A stretch of DNA of 37,877 nt from Kiritimatiellota bacterium. Lineage in GTDB: Bacteria; Verrucomicrobiota; Kiritimatiellia; CAIQIC01. The notes beneath the pieces were generated by a model. That model had not been told where the DNA came from. It saw nothing but the letters and a program-made list of their open reading frames with translations, and made no database searches. Position numbers and translations under genes: made by a program. Below, in pieces: positions 29,517 to 37,877 of this stretch. The DNA lies in NCBI GenBank assembly GCA_026398385.1, contig JAPLSZ010000256.1, positions 1 through 37,877 on the forward strand, in the 5' to 3' direction. The stretch's first letter is position 1, and every line of letters begins with the position of its first letter.

Positions 29517-32500
29517 GGTTTCACTCCTGCGCCGCGCAACGCGGCTTCCGCCTCGGTGGCGCTGAAAAATTCCTGCAGCACGTCGCGGTATTCCGCGGGC
29601 AGCGCGCCCGCATCGTTCCCGCCGCTCTGGCGCACCCGCCGGCGGCCGTCGGCCGCGCCCGCCGCGTTGCCGCCGAAGCGCGCGTTCTCGCGGTCGGTGG
29701 TGCCGCCGGCGGTGTTGCCGCCCGGCCTTTTGGCCGTCAGCATGGCCGCCAGTTCCTGCGCCGACGGTTCCGCGCTGCCGGTGGCGCCTGACGACGGCTG
29801 CACCATGCCGGCAAGGGTCTCGATCACGGCGGTCTGCAGCGCGATGTTGCCGCTGTCAGTCGCGCCCTCGCGGAAACGCCCTTCGACCGCTTCCATCATG
29901 CCGGCCAACTGTTCCACGCCCTGCGCCACCTGCGGGAATTTCGTTTTCTCCGCCAGCTTGCGCGTATTGGCGGTCACTTCGCCCTGCAGTGCGCCCAACG
30001 CGGCGCTGAGGGTCGCATGCGGCAGCGAGCCGGCTTTGATCTCTCCGGCCGCGCGGGTCTGTTCGCGCAGGCTCTCCTGCCGGACGCGCGCGCGCATCAG
30101 GCCCAGCAGCACGTCGGCCTCGATCTGCTGCTGCTCGCCGCTGCCGCCGCCGCCCCCGCCGCCGGCCTTTTCCAACTGGTCCGCCCAGGCGTTCAGTTTG
30201 CCTTGGAGCCGCTGCGCTTCGCCGATGGCCTGGCCGCCCATGTTCTTTGCGATCGTCGCGCCCAGCTCGCGCATTTCCCCGGCCACGTCCGGCGCGCTCA
30301 TGGCCTGCCGCACCTCCTCATACGCTTCCTTGCGCGTCAGGGTATAGAACCCGGCGAGATCGTCGTGCACCGCCTGCGTCGCGCGCCGGTTCCGCTCCTG
30401 CTCGGTCCCGGCGGCCGCCAGGCGCCCCCGCTCCGGCGCCGGCAGCCGGTCCGCCGGCAGGCCGGCGGTGGCCGGCAGGTCGTGTTGCAAAGCGCCGGCG
30501 ATCTCGTTCTGCTTCTTCGCGGCGTCGCGCAGGCGGTTGACGAAATTGCGGGCCGCCATCTGGTCGAGCGCCGCCTGCGCGCTGCGCTGCATCGCGCGCA
30601 TCTGCTCCAGCGCCTGCGCCTCCTGCTGCGCCGCGCGGTCGGTCTGCGGCTGCCGCTCCTGGGGGTCGGCTTGCGCGCCCGCCAGGGCCTGCGCCGCCCG
30701 GGCCATGGGCTGCGCCGCAATCTGGCGCATCTGGCTGGAGTTCTTCTGCCAGTCGCGCAGCGTGGCGTTGTCAATCTCGGTGTTGCGCAGCCCTTCGCGC
30801 GTCAGCTTATCCAGCTCGGCGGCCAGTTGTTCCAGTTGCCGGGCGTTGGCGCGTTCGCCCTGCTCGTTCTCGCGCAGTTCGCTCGCGGCTTTTTCGCTTT
30901 GCAGCTTTTCCGGCGGCTGCGCGGCCAGTTCCGCATTGGCCAGGAGCAGCCGCTCCTCCTCGCGCGCGAGGTCGTCAAGCCGCGCCAGCAGGTTGCGCGC
31001 CTGTTCCTGCAGCAGCTTGGCGTGCTCGGCGCGGCCCAGCACATACACGCGGAATACCGCCGAGGTCGCGGGTGCGCGGCCCGGCAGATAGTCCAGCGCC
31101 TGGGCGCACAACGCGATGGTCACGCCCTCCGGCACGCCCCAGGCCAGCGGCGCGATCCGGCAGGCCGCGTTCGTCGCGAGGCAATCCGGCGCGCCGGCGG
31201 CCAGCAGCCGGGTGGTGACATTTGATGGCAGCGACGCGACCGCGGCGTCGCGCTCGCGTTCCAGCCACCAGTCGAGCCAGACGCGCTGCAGGCCGTAATC
31301 GTCCTTCGCGGCCACGCGCAGTTCCACGACCTCGTCCGGCAGCACGGCCACGGCGCCCGCGAGGCCTTCGCATTGCAGCGCCGGCGGCTCGTCCGGCCGG
31401 CCGCTGAGTTCGAGCCGGTACGGCGCGGCGCAGCGCAGCCGGTAGGTGTCGGTCCAGACAAACGTCAGCGTGCGCGCGGGCGCCGGCTCCGCGCCGGCCG
31501 CGGGCTCCGTCAGGACGAGCGCCGGCGAGCGGAAACTTTCGTTAGTCACGGGCAGCGCGGCGGCGGCGCCGTTGGTCCACGCCGCGCTGCCCAGCGCGCG
31601 ATTGGCCCGGCCCGCGAAGCTGACCCGCGCGCCGTACAGCAGCGCCAGCCGGCCGTTGCTCAGGATTTCCGTGGACGCCGGGCGCTGGAGATAGTCCGGC
31701 CAGACGATGTGCGCCTGCAGCCGCAGCAGTTCCGGACGGAACAGCGGACGAATCCGCATGGACTTGATGAAATCGCCCGCGCGCACGCTGACGTTTGTCT
31801 GGACCGACACCTAAGCTCAGGATGGCGCGGCCGCCGCGGAACGACGCGCGCACCACCGGCTGTTCGCCCAGCCGCGCGCGAATTTCCGGCGGCCGCCAGC
31901 GCGACCAGCCGCTCAGCCCGCAGGCGATCTCGAACGGCTCGCCGTGCGGCGTGACGAGCTCGTCCGGCAGCGCTTCCAGCGACACAAAGGTGAAGCGCTC
32001 GACCGCCGCCAGCGGCTGGAGCCAGCGCCGCAGCGCGTTGCGCGCCGCCGGCGGCGCGAGCACCGCCGCCCCGAGCGCGAGCAGCAGCAGCAGCCCGAAA
32101 GCGAACGCTAGCCGGCGCGGCCGCTGCACCGGCGCGGCCTGGGCGAAGTCGTAGTGCTGCGATTCCGCCGCCACCTGCGCCAGCGCCGCGCGCAGCAGCG
32201 CCGGCGAGGCGCGCCGCTCCGCCGCGCCGCCGTCCTCGGACAGCTCCACCACACCCAGCAGCCGGTCGCCCAGCCGCGGGAACTGCCGTTGGACCAGCCG
32301 CGCAAGCTCGCGTCCGCTGCGCCGCCGCCAAAGCCAGTGACGCAGCCACCAGACGCCCGCGCCGCCCAGCGCCGCCGCGCCCACGAGCATCAGCAGCGCG
32401 CGCAGCGCCGCGGGCGTATCGCAGAACCGGTCGAGCGCGAAGACCAGCAAATAGGAGAGCAGCAGCCCGCCCAGCGCGCCGCAGAACGCCGCCAGCGTCT

Positions 32501-32639
32501 CCAGCCGCCGCAGGCGGCGCTCGAACACGGCCAACTGCGCCTGCAACCCTGGCGGCAGGACGATGGCTTGCCCGTCCTTGAAAATACCGGCGCCAGACCG
32601 TTCCGCGTCAGGCGTCTTTTGTCGCTGGCTCTGGTTCAC
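29513..32639 (-). pseudogene. DUF4175-like membrane coiled-coil protein, frameshifted by a 40-bp insertion
   Basis: With the 40 bases at 31774-31813 removed, one frame of 1028 residues runs from GTG 32639 to 29513. Three membrane segments lie near the start (AFCGALGGLLLSYLLVFALD, ALLMLVGAAALGGAGVWWLR, LAFAFGLLLLLALGAAVLAP). A beta-rich periplasmic part and a long Ala/Gln/Glu coiled coil (about bases 31060 to 29880), including a run of eight glycines, follow. As sequenced, the first part ends ASFRGGRAILS and then shifts frame; the second resumes at FIKSMRIRPLFRPELL. GTG 32639 is the only reasonable start, with GGAAGGG before it. Such proteins follow VWA genes in PVC envelope clusters. If the insertion is real, only fragments are made. 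Confidence 0.75.
31774..31813 (-). repeat. 40-bp insertion, exact inverted copy of 31443-31482
   Basis: These 40 bases are the exact reverse complement of 31443-31482 (beginning TAGGTGTCGGTCCAGACAAA on the minus strand here). The match stops abruptly at both ends. Removing them restores the reading frame of the surrounding gene (AILS-YFIKSM). The donor copy encodes TLTFVWTDTY in its normal sense, so this site is the acceptor. Confidence 0.9.
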
Positions 32640-32660
32640 AACGCCCTTCCCGACAATTTG

Positions 32661-32771
32661 GTGGGCGGGGCTTCCAGCCCCGCGTTGTCTTTGCGGTTGC
32701 TGGTATTGCGCGGGACTGCTCGTGCTTCGTAACGAAGGCCTACTTCGCAGAATAGCAGAAGCTCCGCCCAC
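32661..32771. repeat. Compact palindromic element, relative of 18158-18371
   Basis: It starts GTGGGCGGGGCTTCCAGCCC and ends AGCAGAAGCTCCGCCCAC, with CTCGTGCTTCGTAACGAAGG inside. Compared with 18158-18371 it has the same ends and the same inner blocks in inverted order but is about half as long. It lies between the VWA gene and the DUF4175-like gene, the only junction in this cluster where the genes do not overlap. Confidence 0.75.
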
Positions 32772-32830
32772 AAGACCGGCATGCTTTTCCAGGGTTTTGT
32801 ACCGTGCATCACGCGACCCTCATCCCGACT

Positions 32831-35044
32831 TCATATCCGCCCCAGCCATTTCCGCCCGACCCAGTGGGCGCTCAACAAGGCGACAATAAAACCCAGCCAC
32901 AGCGGATGGCACCACAAGCGGAAGATTTCCTCCTCCGGCCGCCGCTCCGGCAACACATTGAGCCGCGCGACAAGCCGGTCAAGCTCGGCGGCCGCGCCGA
33001 ACTCGCCTTCGGTGACCGCGGCGATTTCGCGCAGCACGTCGGGGCGCGCCGGCCGGCCCACCTGCTCGCGCTGCGGCTGATGCACGTGCAGGGTTGCGGC
33101 GACTTTCCGCCCGGTTTCAACGCACTGCGCTTCGACCGCGTACGCGCCGCCTGCGCGCGGCACGTACCCGCCAGTGGACACGCCCCAACCGCCCGGCTCG
33201 GGAGTGAGGTCCAGCGTTTCTGCGCGGCCCGACGGCGCCCGAATGCAGACGCGCACGGTGCCCTGCGCCAGCGGCTGGCCGGCGGCGTCGAACGCGGTGG
33301 CGTGCAGGAACACGCGGTCGCCGACATCCGGCGCTTCCGGCGCGTAGAAGAAGCGCAGGCCCTCGGCGTGCGCCAGGTGCCGCTGATGCGCCATCCAGCG
33401 GATGACCTGGCCCCAGAAGCGGTAGTGATAGGTGTCCTCGACGCCGCGCCGCCAGCGCCAGGCGGCGTCGGTGCCCATGAACAGCACGCGGCCGTTGCCG
33501 GACGGGCGCGCGACGAGCAGCGGCAGACGGCCGTATTGGTTGCGCGCCTCGGAGTGCACGGCGAGCACGTCGGCGCCGGGCCTGGCGCGGAGCACCGGCG
33601 CGTACCAGAAGAAGCCCGGCAGGCCGCGCCAGAGCGCCTCGTTCTCCGCCGGCGTCGCGCCGAGCATCGTCAGGAGATGATCGCGGCCGCGCGTGGTCAG
33701 CGCCAGCCGGGATTCGAGGCCGAAGCCGTGTCCGCGGGACGCCGCGGCGTCCAGGGTGACCGGCAGCAGATCGCCGAGCGCCGAGTGCACCAGCGTCAGC
33801 TCGCGGCCGTCGCGGCCCGGCAGGAACACCAGGCCGCTGGCCTGCTGCTCGACCAGCCCTTTGAGCAGTTGCGCCTGCTCCTCGGTCAGTTCGCCGGGGC
33901 CGACGCCGATATCGCCCAGGAAAACCACGTCGTATTTGCTCAACTCGTCGCGCGCCGCCGGAAACGCCGCCAGGTACTCGCGCCCGCCGCCAACCTCCAG
34001 GCCCGGATGCAGCAGCAGCGTGTTGACGCGCACGCCGGGGTCGCGGAGCAGCGCGTTGCGGAGATAGCGGTATTCCCAGCGCGGCTTGGTTTCGATCAGG
34101 AGCACGCGCAGGATTTCGCGTCGCAGTGCGATGCGGAACGAGCGCGCGTTGTTGTCGACGCGCGTCTCCTCCGGCTCCACCGGCAAGCGGACGGTGAAGG
34201 TCTGCTCGCCCTCCGCGTCCGGCGTCAGCACCAGCGCGCCCTGCATCTGCGCCATCGGCGGCAACACCACCGGCTTGCGCACGACGACGCCGCGCGGCCC
34301 TTCCAGCGTCAGCGTCGTGCTGACCTCGCGGTTCAGGTGGCTCTGGATGGTGAACGGCAGGTTGATCTGCTCCTCCATCAGGCCGTAGGCCGGGGCGGAG
34401 ACCGATTGCAGTTCCAGGTCGGGCAGGAACTGGTCGCTGCCGGCGGCAACCGCGAACACGGGGATCTGTTTGAGGCGCAGGCGTGTGGCGGCGGTGACCG
34501 GCGGCGGGCCCGCATTCCAATCGCCGTCGCTGACGAGCAGCACGGCGCGCACCTGCGCGGCGTCGCGCAGCGCCAGCTCCAGTGCACCGTTGAGGTCGGT
34601 GCCGGCGTCGGCGATCGCCGCGGGCGCGGTATTGGTCGGCGGCGTGGCAAATTCCGCCACGCGCACGTCATAGCGGTTCTCCAGCGGCGCCCAGAACTTG
34701 CGCGCGCGTTGCGCGGCGAGCCAGTCGGCGCGGCTGAGCGCGCCGTGGGCCCCGCCAGCGACCACGTCCCGGGTGGCCATGCTGCCGGAGGCATCGCACA
34801 GCACAAGCACCTGCGGGCGCTCGGTGCGCGGCAGCACACGGACGCGCTCCGGCTTGAACAGGGTGCAGGCAAAGGCCAGCACCGCCAGCACGCGCAGCCA
34901 TTCTACCGCGCGCGCGCCGCGCCGCAGCCGTTCGCGTTCGCGCTGCACCTGCCGCCAGCCCAGCAGCGCGACAGCCGCCACCGCCAGCAGCGCGGCCAGC
35001 GCTTTCCACCAGGCCAGGTCGAAGGACCAGAACACGTGGTTCAT
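32831..35044 (-). CDS. VWA / glutamine-amidotransferase-like membrane protein
   Basis: This 737-residue inner-membrane protein has two N-terminal segments (WWKALAALLAVAAVALLGW and VEWLRVLAVLAFACTLFKP). A von Willebrand A domain follows, with the metal site DASGS in QVLVLCDASGSMATRD and the strand AVLLVSDGDWN. After a beta-sandwich region comes a class-I-glutamine-amidotransferase-like domain (YDVVFLGDIGVGPGELTEEQ, GLVFLPGRDGRELTLVHSAL). A C-terminal membrane segment (HPLWLGFIVALLSAHWVGRK) closes it. ATG 35044 overlaps the BatA-like stop (ATGA). The family occurs beside BatA and DUF58 genes and may take part in envelope protein assembly; the exact role is unknown. Confidence 0.88.
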   Translation of the reverse strand: MNHVFWSFDLAWWKALAALLAVAAVALLGWRQVQRERERLRRGARAVEWLRVLAVLAFACTLFKPERVRVLPRTERPQVLVLCDASGSMATRDVVAGGAHGALSRADWLAAQRARKFWAPLENRYDVRVAEFATPPTNTAPAAIADAGTDLNGALELALRDAAQVRAVLLVSDGDWNAGPPPVTAATRLRLKQIPVFAVAAGSDQFLPDLELQSVSAPAYGLMEEQINLPFTIQSHLNREVSTTLTLEGPRGVVVRKPVVLPPMAQMQGALVLTPDAEGEQTFTVRLPVEPEETRVDNNARSFRIALRREILRVLLIETKPRWEYRYLRNALLRDPGVRVNTLLLHPGLEVGGGREYLAAFPAARDELSKYDVVFLGDIGVGPGELTEEQAQLLKGLVEQQASGLVFLPGRDGRELTLVHSALGDLLPVTLDAAASRGHGFGLESRLALTTRGRDHLLTMLGATPAENEALWRGLPGFFWYAPVLRARPGADVLAVHSEARNQYGRLPLLVARPSGNGRVLFMGTDAAWRWRRGVEDTYHYRFWGQVIRWMAHQRHLAHAEGLRFFYAPEAPDVGDRVFLHATAFDAAGQPLAQGTVRVCIRAPSGRAETLDLTPEPGGWGVSTGGYVPRAGGAYAVEAQCVETGRKVAATLHVHQPQREQVGRPARPDVLREIAAVTEGEFGAAAELDRLVARLNVLPERRPEEEIFRLWCHPLWLGFIVALLSAHWVGRKWLGRI

Positions 35045-37059
35045 GGTGGGCCTCCGGCGGGCTTCGGCGGCGCGATTTCCTGGAGGGTCAAATAGGCCTC
35101 GAGCACCAACAGGGCCAGGCCGAGCAGGACGAACAGCGACCAGATCTCGTTCTGATTGGCCGCGCCGTTCTCGGCGGCGACGTGCTCCTCGGTCACCGAG
35201 CAATCCACGCCCGGCAGCAACCGGCGGGTTTGCGCGGCGGTCAGCGGTTCATACACATCCTCGGCCGCCGGACGATTCAGCGCGAGCCAGCGGTCGCCGC
35301 TGCGCCAGACGCCCGCCTGCGTCAGCGGATCGCTCGCGCCGGGCGGCGCGAGCGGCGTCCAGACGTCTTTGGCCGCCGCCGGCCGCCACTCGCCGCAGAG
35401 CGCATTTTCCGCCGTCGAGAAGCGCGCCGCGCCCTGTTCCAACATGCGCTGCACCATCGGCACCAGCACGCGGCCATCGCCGAGGTCCGACCAGTCGGGC
35501 AGCGGCAGCGTGGTGCAGGCATAGAACGTCCCGCGCCCCAGGTTACGCCGCGCCAGGAGCGGCTGGCCGTCGGTATAGGACGCGAGCGTGATCCAGCCGG
35601 CGGGGCGCGGGCCGGCAGGCGGCGCGCTCAACTCGTGCAGCGCCGCGCGGCGCGTCACCGCCAGTTGCGCCACCGGCAGGTTCAAACCCGCGGCGGTGCG
35701 TTCCAGCGGACCTTCGCGCTCTTCCCAGTAGGCGACGCGGAAAGGCTGCGCGGCTTCCGCCGTCGCGAGCGCGCCCCAGGCGAAGGCCGCCGGCCCGTTC
35801 GTGCCCGGCGCGGCACGGCCGCCCGTCGGCGGCAGCAACAGCACCACGCCGCCGGCTGTGACGTAGCGGTTCAATTCCTCCCACGCCGGGCCGGCCGGCG
35901 GCGCGCCCTGCCAGACGATCAAACCCACTGTGCCGGCGGTCAGCGCGCGGACCGCGCCCGGGGCGGCCAGTTCGCAGCGCCGCGAGCCGGTCGCCGACGG
36001 CGCCACCGCGAGCTGGAGCCAGCGGCCCGCCGCCGGGTCCTCCGCGACCACGAACCCGTGCTGCGGCGTTTCGCCGCCGTAGACGAAGTAGAGTTGGTTG
36101 TCGCGCAGGTTGTCGTCCGCCGGCAAGGTCCACGCGCCCCAGCCGGAGGCGCTGTCGGACGGCAGCGTCTGGTTCCAGTCGTCGCGCGCGGCGGCGCTGG
36201 CGAATTCCACGACCGCGCGCTGGCCGTTGAGCGTGGTGGTCACCGGCAGCGGGGCGGGCCACGGCGCGGCCTGCCGGCAGGTGGCGCTCACGCGCACGGT
36301 CCGCTTTTCGCCGACGCGCCCGGCGCGCACCTCGCGCAGCGCCAGCGCGCGATTGGCCGGCGCGAAGGCCGGCAGCGCCAGTATGCGGACGCGCACGCGC
36401 GGCGAAAAACCCGCCAGGCGCGCCGCGAGGTCGGCCCACGCCCGGTCGTCGGGATGCCAGTTGCTCGACTGCAAATCGGAAACGGCCCAGATGTCGGTGC
36501 GGCCGGATTTGTTCTTGAGCATCCAGTCCAGCGCCGCGCGGAACAGCGCGGGCCAGTCGGCGGCGGTATCGGTCGCGCGCGCCAGGTTCATGCCGGCGAG
36601 CGCCTCCGGGCCCGCCAGCGCCTGCGGCGTCAGCGTGGCGCTGTCGATCAGCACGTAGCGGCTGCCCGTGCCGTTGAGCCGGCCGGCCTCGGCCAGCAGG
36701 CGCAGCGCCTCCTCGCGCTTGGCGAGGCGGCGGCGCGGGTCGAGCGTTTCCATGCTCGCGGAGCGGTCGAACAGAATGAGCACCGTGTCGGGCCGGCCGC
36801 CGAAGGTCAGGCCGAGCCAGCCGCCGGCCAGCGGCCGCGCGGCGGCCCACGCCAGCAGCGCCAGCGCCAGCGCCCGGCAGGCGAGGATCAGCCACTGGCG
36901 CAGCCGCGCCCGGCGCGTGCTACTGCGCGCGGCGCGGACCAGGAACATCATCGCGCCCCAGGCCAGCGAGCGGAAGCGCAGCCGGTTGAGCAGGTGGATG
37001 ATCAGCGGCACCGTCAGCGCGCTCAGGCCCCACAACAGCGTTGGCTGCAGCAGGGTCAT
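35041..37059 (-). CDS. BatA-like VWA membrane protein
   Basis: This 672-residue protein starts with the BatA / aerotolerance N-terminal domain (LLQPTLLWGLSALTVPLIIH, then LLNRLRFRSLAWGAM), continues to a second membrane segment (LILACRALALALLAWAAARP) and a VWA domain with the metal-site motif DRSAS in VLILFDRSASMETLD. A large periplasmic region follows, and a final membrane segment FVLLGLALLVLEAYLTLQE lies near the C-terminus. It overlaps the DUF58 gene upstream and the next VWA gene downstream by 4 bases each (ATGA), so the three are translationally coupled. BatA-type proteins usually act with a MoxR ATPase, which would lie beyond the window. Confidence 0.9.
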   Translation of the reverse strand: MTLLQPTLLWGLSALTVPLIIHLLNRLRFRSLAWGAMMFLVRAARSSTRRARLRQWLILACRALALALLAWAAARPLAGGWLGLTFGGRPDTVLILFDRSASMETLDPRRRLAKREEALRLLAEAGRLNGTGSRYVLIDSATLTPQALAGPEALAGMNLARATDTAADWPALFRAALDWMLKNKSGRTDIWAVSDLQSSNWHPDDRAWADLAARLAGFSPRVRVRILALPAFAPANRALALREVRAGRVGEKRTVRVSATCRQAAPWPAPLPVTTTLNGQRAVVEFASAAARDDWNQTLPSDSASGWGAWTLPADDNLRDNQLYFVYGGETPQHGFVVAEDPAAGRWLQLAVAPSATGSRRCELAAPGAVRALTAGTVGLIVWQGAPPAGPAWEELNRYVTAGGVVLLLPPTGGRAAPGTNGPAAFAWGALATAEAAQPFRVAYWEEREGPLERTAAGLNLPVAQLAVTRRAALHELSAPPAGPRPAGWITLASYTDGQPLLARRNLGRGTFYACTTLPLPDWSDLGDGRVLVPMVQRMLEQGAARFSTAENALCGEWRPAAAKDVWTPLAPPGASDPLTQAGVWRSGDRWLALNRPAAEDVYEPLTAAQTRRLLPGVDCSVTEEHVAAENGAANQNEIWSLFVLLGLALLVLEAYLTLQEIAPPKPAGGPP

Positions 37060-37877
37060 GCCGCGCCCCCCGCGGTGGCGGTGCGCAGCCGCTGCAGGAT
37101 GAAGGCGCCCAGCACCTGCTCGTAGTCGCGGTCGGTGACGACGCGCTGGTAGTCCACGCCGAACTCGCGGCTGCCGCGCTGCAGTGTTTCGAGGTGCGCG
37201 TCGAACTCGCGCCGATAATCGGCCGCCATCAGGGCGGGGTCGGTGATGAGCTGGAACGAGCTTTCCAGATCCACAAAGCGCATCGGCCGGTCGAAGTCGA
37301 AGTTGACCTCGTCGCGGTCGAGCAGGTGAAAGAGCGCGAGGTCGTGCTTCTGATAGCGCATGTGCTGGCAGGCGTTGATCAGCGGCGCGGCCTCGGCGAA
37401 GAAATCGGAGACGACGATCACCAGCGCGCGCCGCCGGATTTTTTCGGCCACGTCGTGCAGCGCGCGCGGCAGGTCGGCTGCGCCGCCCGGCTGCACAGCG
37501 GCGAGTGCGTCGAAGATGGGGCGCAGGTGGCCGGGCGAACGGCGCGGCGGGATTTCCCGCGCGCCCCGGCCAGTGATGATCGTCAGGCCGACCGCGTCGC
37601 CCTGGTGCACGAACAGGTGCGCCAGGGTGGCCGTGAGGCGCAGGGCGTAATCGAGCTTGCGGCCGTGGCGGCCGGCGTAGCCCATGGAGCCGGTGGCATC
37701 GAGCACCAGCATGCAGCGCAGGTTCGTGTCGGCTTCGAATTCCTTGATATAGAAGCGGGCGGTGCGGGCGTAGACGCGCCAGTCCACGTGTTTGATCTCG
37801 TCGCCGGGCGCGAGCGGCGCACCAGTTGGACCACGTGCTCGTACACGTGGTCCGGCACCGGCACGCGGCGGACGACC
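37056..37877 (-). CDS. DUF58-family protein (5' end outside the window)
   Basis: The visible part has the DUF58 core PGDEIKHVDWRVYARTARFY then IKEFEADTNLRCMLVLDATG, whose DATGS sequence is its VWA-like metal site, followed by RALVIVVSDFFAE and FHLLDRDEVNFDF. The frame is open to the window edge. The residues just before PGDE (RARGPTGAPLA) do not look like the usual DUF58 sequence, and the DNA there holds a perfect hairpin (37828-37853), so the 5' part may be altered. The gene overlaps the BatA-like gene by 4 bases (ATGA). DUF58 proteins are normally encoded directly after a MoxR ATPase. Confidence 0.85.
   Translation of the reverse strand, partial: GRPPRAGAGPRVRARGPTGAPLAPGDEIKHVDWRVYARTARFYIKEFEADTNLRCMLVLDATGSMGYAGRHGRKLDYALRLTATLAHLFVHQGDAVGLTIITGRGAREIPPRRSPGHLRPIFDALAAVQPGGAADLPRALHDVAEKIRRRALVIVVSDFFAEAAPLINACQHMRYQKHDLALFHLLDRDEVNFDFDRPMRFVDLESSFQLITDPALMAADYRREFDAHLETLQRGSREFGVDYQRVVTDRDYEQVLGAFILQRLRTATAGGAA
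37828..37853. repeat. Perfect 10-bp-stem hairpin inside the DUF58 gene
   Basis: GGACCACGTG (37828-37837) and CACGTGGTCC (37844-37853) flank the 6-base loop CTCGTA. It lies where the protein sequence departs from the DUF58 pattern, so it may be a small inserted palindrome rather than a chance feature. Confidence 0.6.

Noticed and set aside
31483-31773. An invertible segment between the two 40-bp inverted repeats
   Set aside because: The segment is in the correct coding orientation, and removing one repeat copy restores the frame, so a templated insertion explains the data better than a switch.

Overview
The window is high-GC bacterial DNA with mostly tightly packed genes. Three things point to the PVC superphylum (Verrucomicrobiota, Kiritimatiellota or Lentisphaerota): a DUF58 / BatA / VWA / coiled-coil / squalene-cyclase-fold gene cluster, a secreted sulfatase, and intergenic words such as CCACGGATGAACACGGAT and AACCACAGAGG. 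This is an inference from gene content and repeat style; no rRNA is present to test it.

Layout. 1-2577: the 3' end of a tRNA-Arg(UCU), a 5' fragment of fmt, a Rieske-flavodoxin fusion gene, then intact fmt. 2644-5671: ribulokinase (araB) and a convergent AGCS-type amino-acid/sodium symporter. 5853-5941: a two-hairpin REP element. 6037-15762: an exporter cluster resembling the E. coli cecR-ybhGFSR group. It holds a TetR-type regulator, an HlyD lipoprotein, two separate half-YbhF ATPases, a TolC-type protein, a flavodoxin/ferredoxin membrane protein and two ABC-2 permeases, the first of them broken. A REP-associated tyrosine transposase (RAYT) with a cloud of GTAG-hairpin REPs sits inside it. 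15888-18130: an EF-G gene with a good promoter. 18158-18600: complex repeats. 18666-21118: a small secreted protein, a Fic-like remnant, a sulfatase pseudogene that has lost its active-site motif, and a HicBA toxin-antitoxin pair. 21200-24706: a glycosyltransferase 9 gene with a membrane protein, an SRAP (YedK/HMCES) protein and a flavodiiron protein. 24906-27267: two secreted proteins of unknown function. 27436-28334: a PaaX-like regulator bracketed by two related palindromes of about 40 bp. 28530-37877: the translationally coupled cluster squalene-cyclase-fold / DUF4175-like / VWA / BatA / DUF58 on the minus strand, running off the window.

How it works together. The exporter genes would form a periplasm-spanning pump: HlyD adaptor, TolC channel, a heterodimeric ATPase with one degenerate site, and paired permeases. 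It is probably autoregulated through a perfect 20-bp palindrome overlapping the promoter. The minus-strand cluster at the right end resembles MoxR/VWA envelope clusters.

The main theme of the window is repeat-driven erosion of genes. Almost every exporter gene junction carries a different short repeat, and several gene termini (a signal peptide, a start codon, a stop codon) are made of repeat DNA. A 40-bp exact inverted copy of nearby sequence has knocked the DUF4175-like gene out of frame. Other genes show a partial fmt duplication, a deletion with frameshift (YbhS-like) and loss of a catalytic motif (sulfatase).
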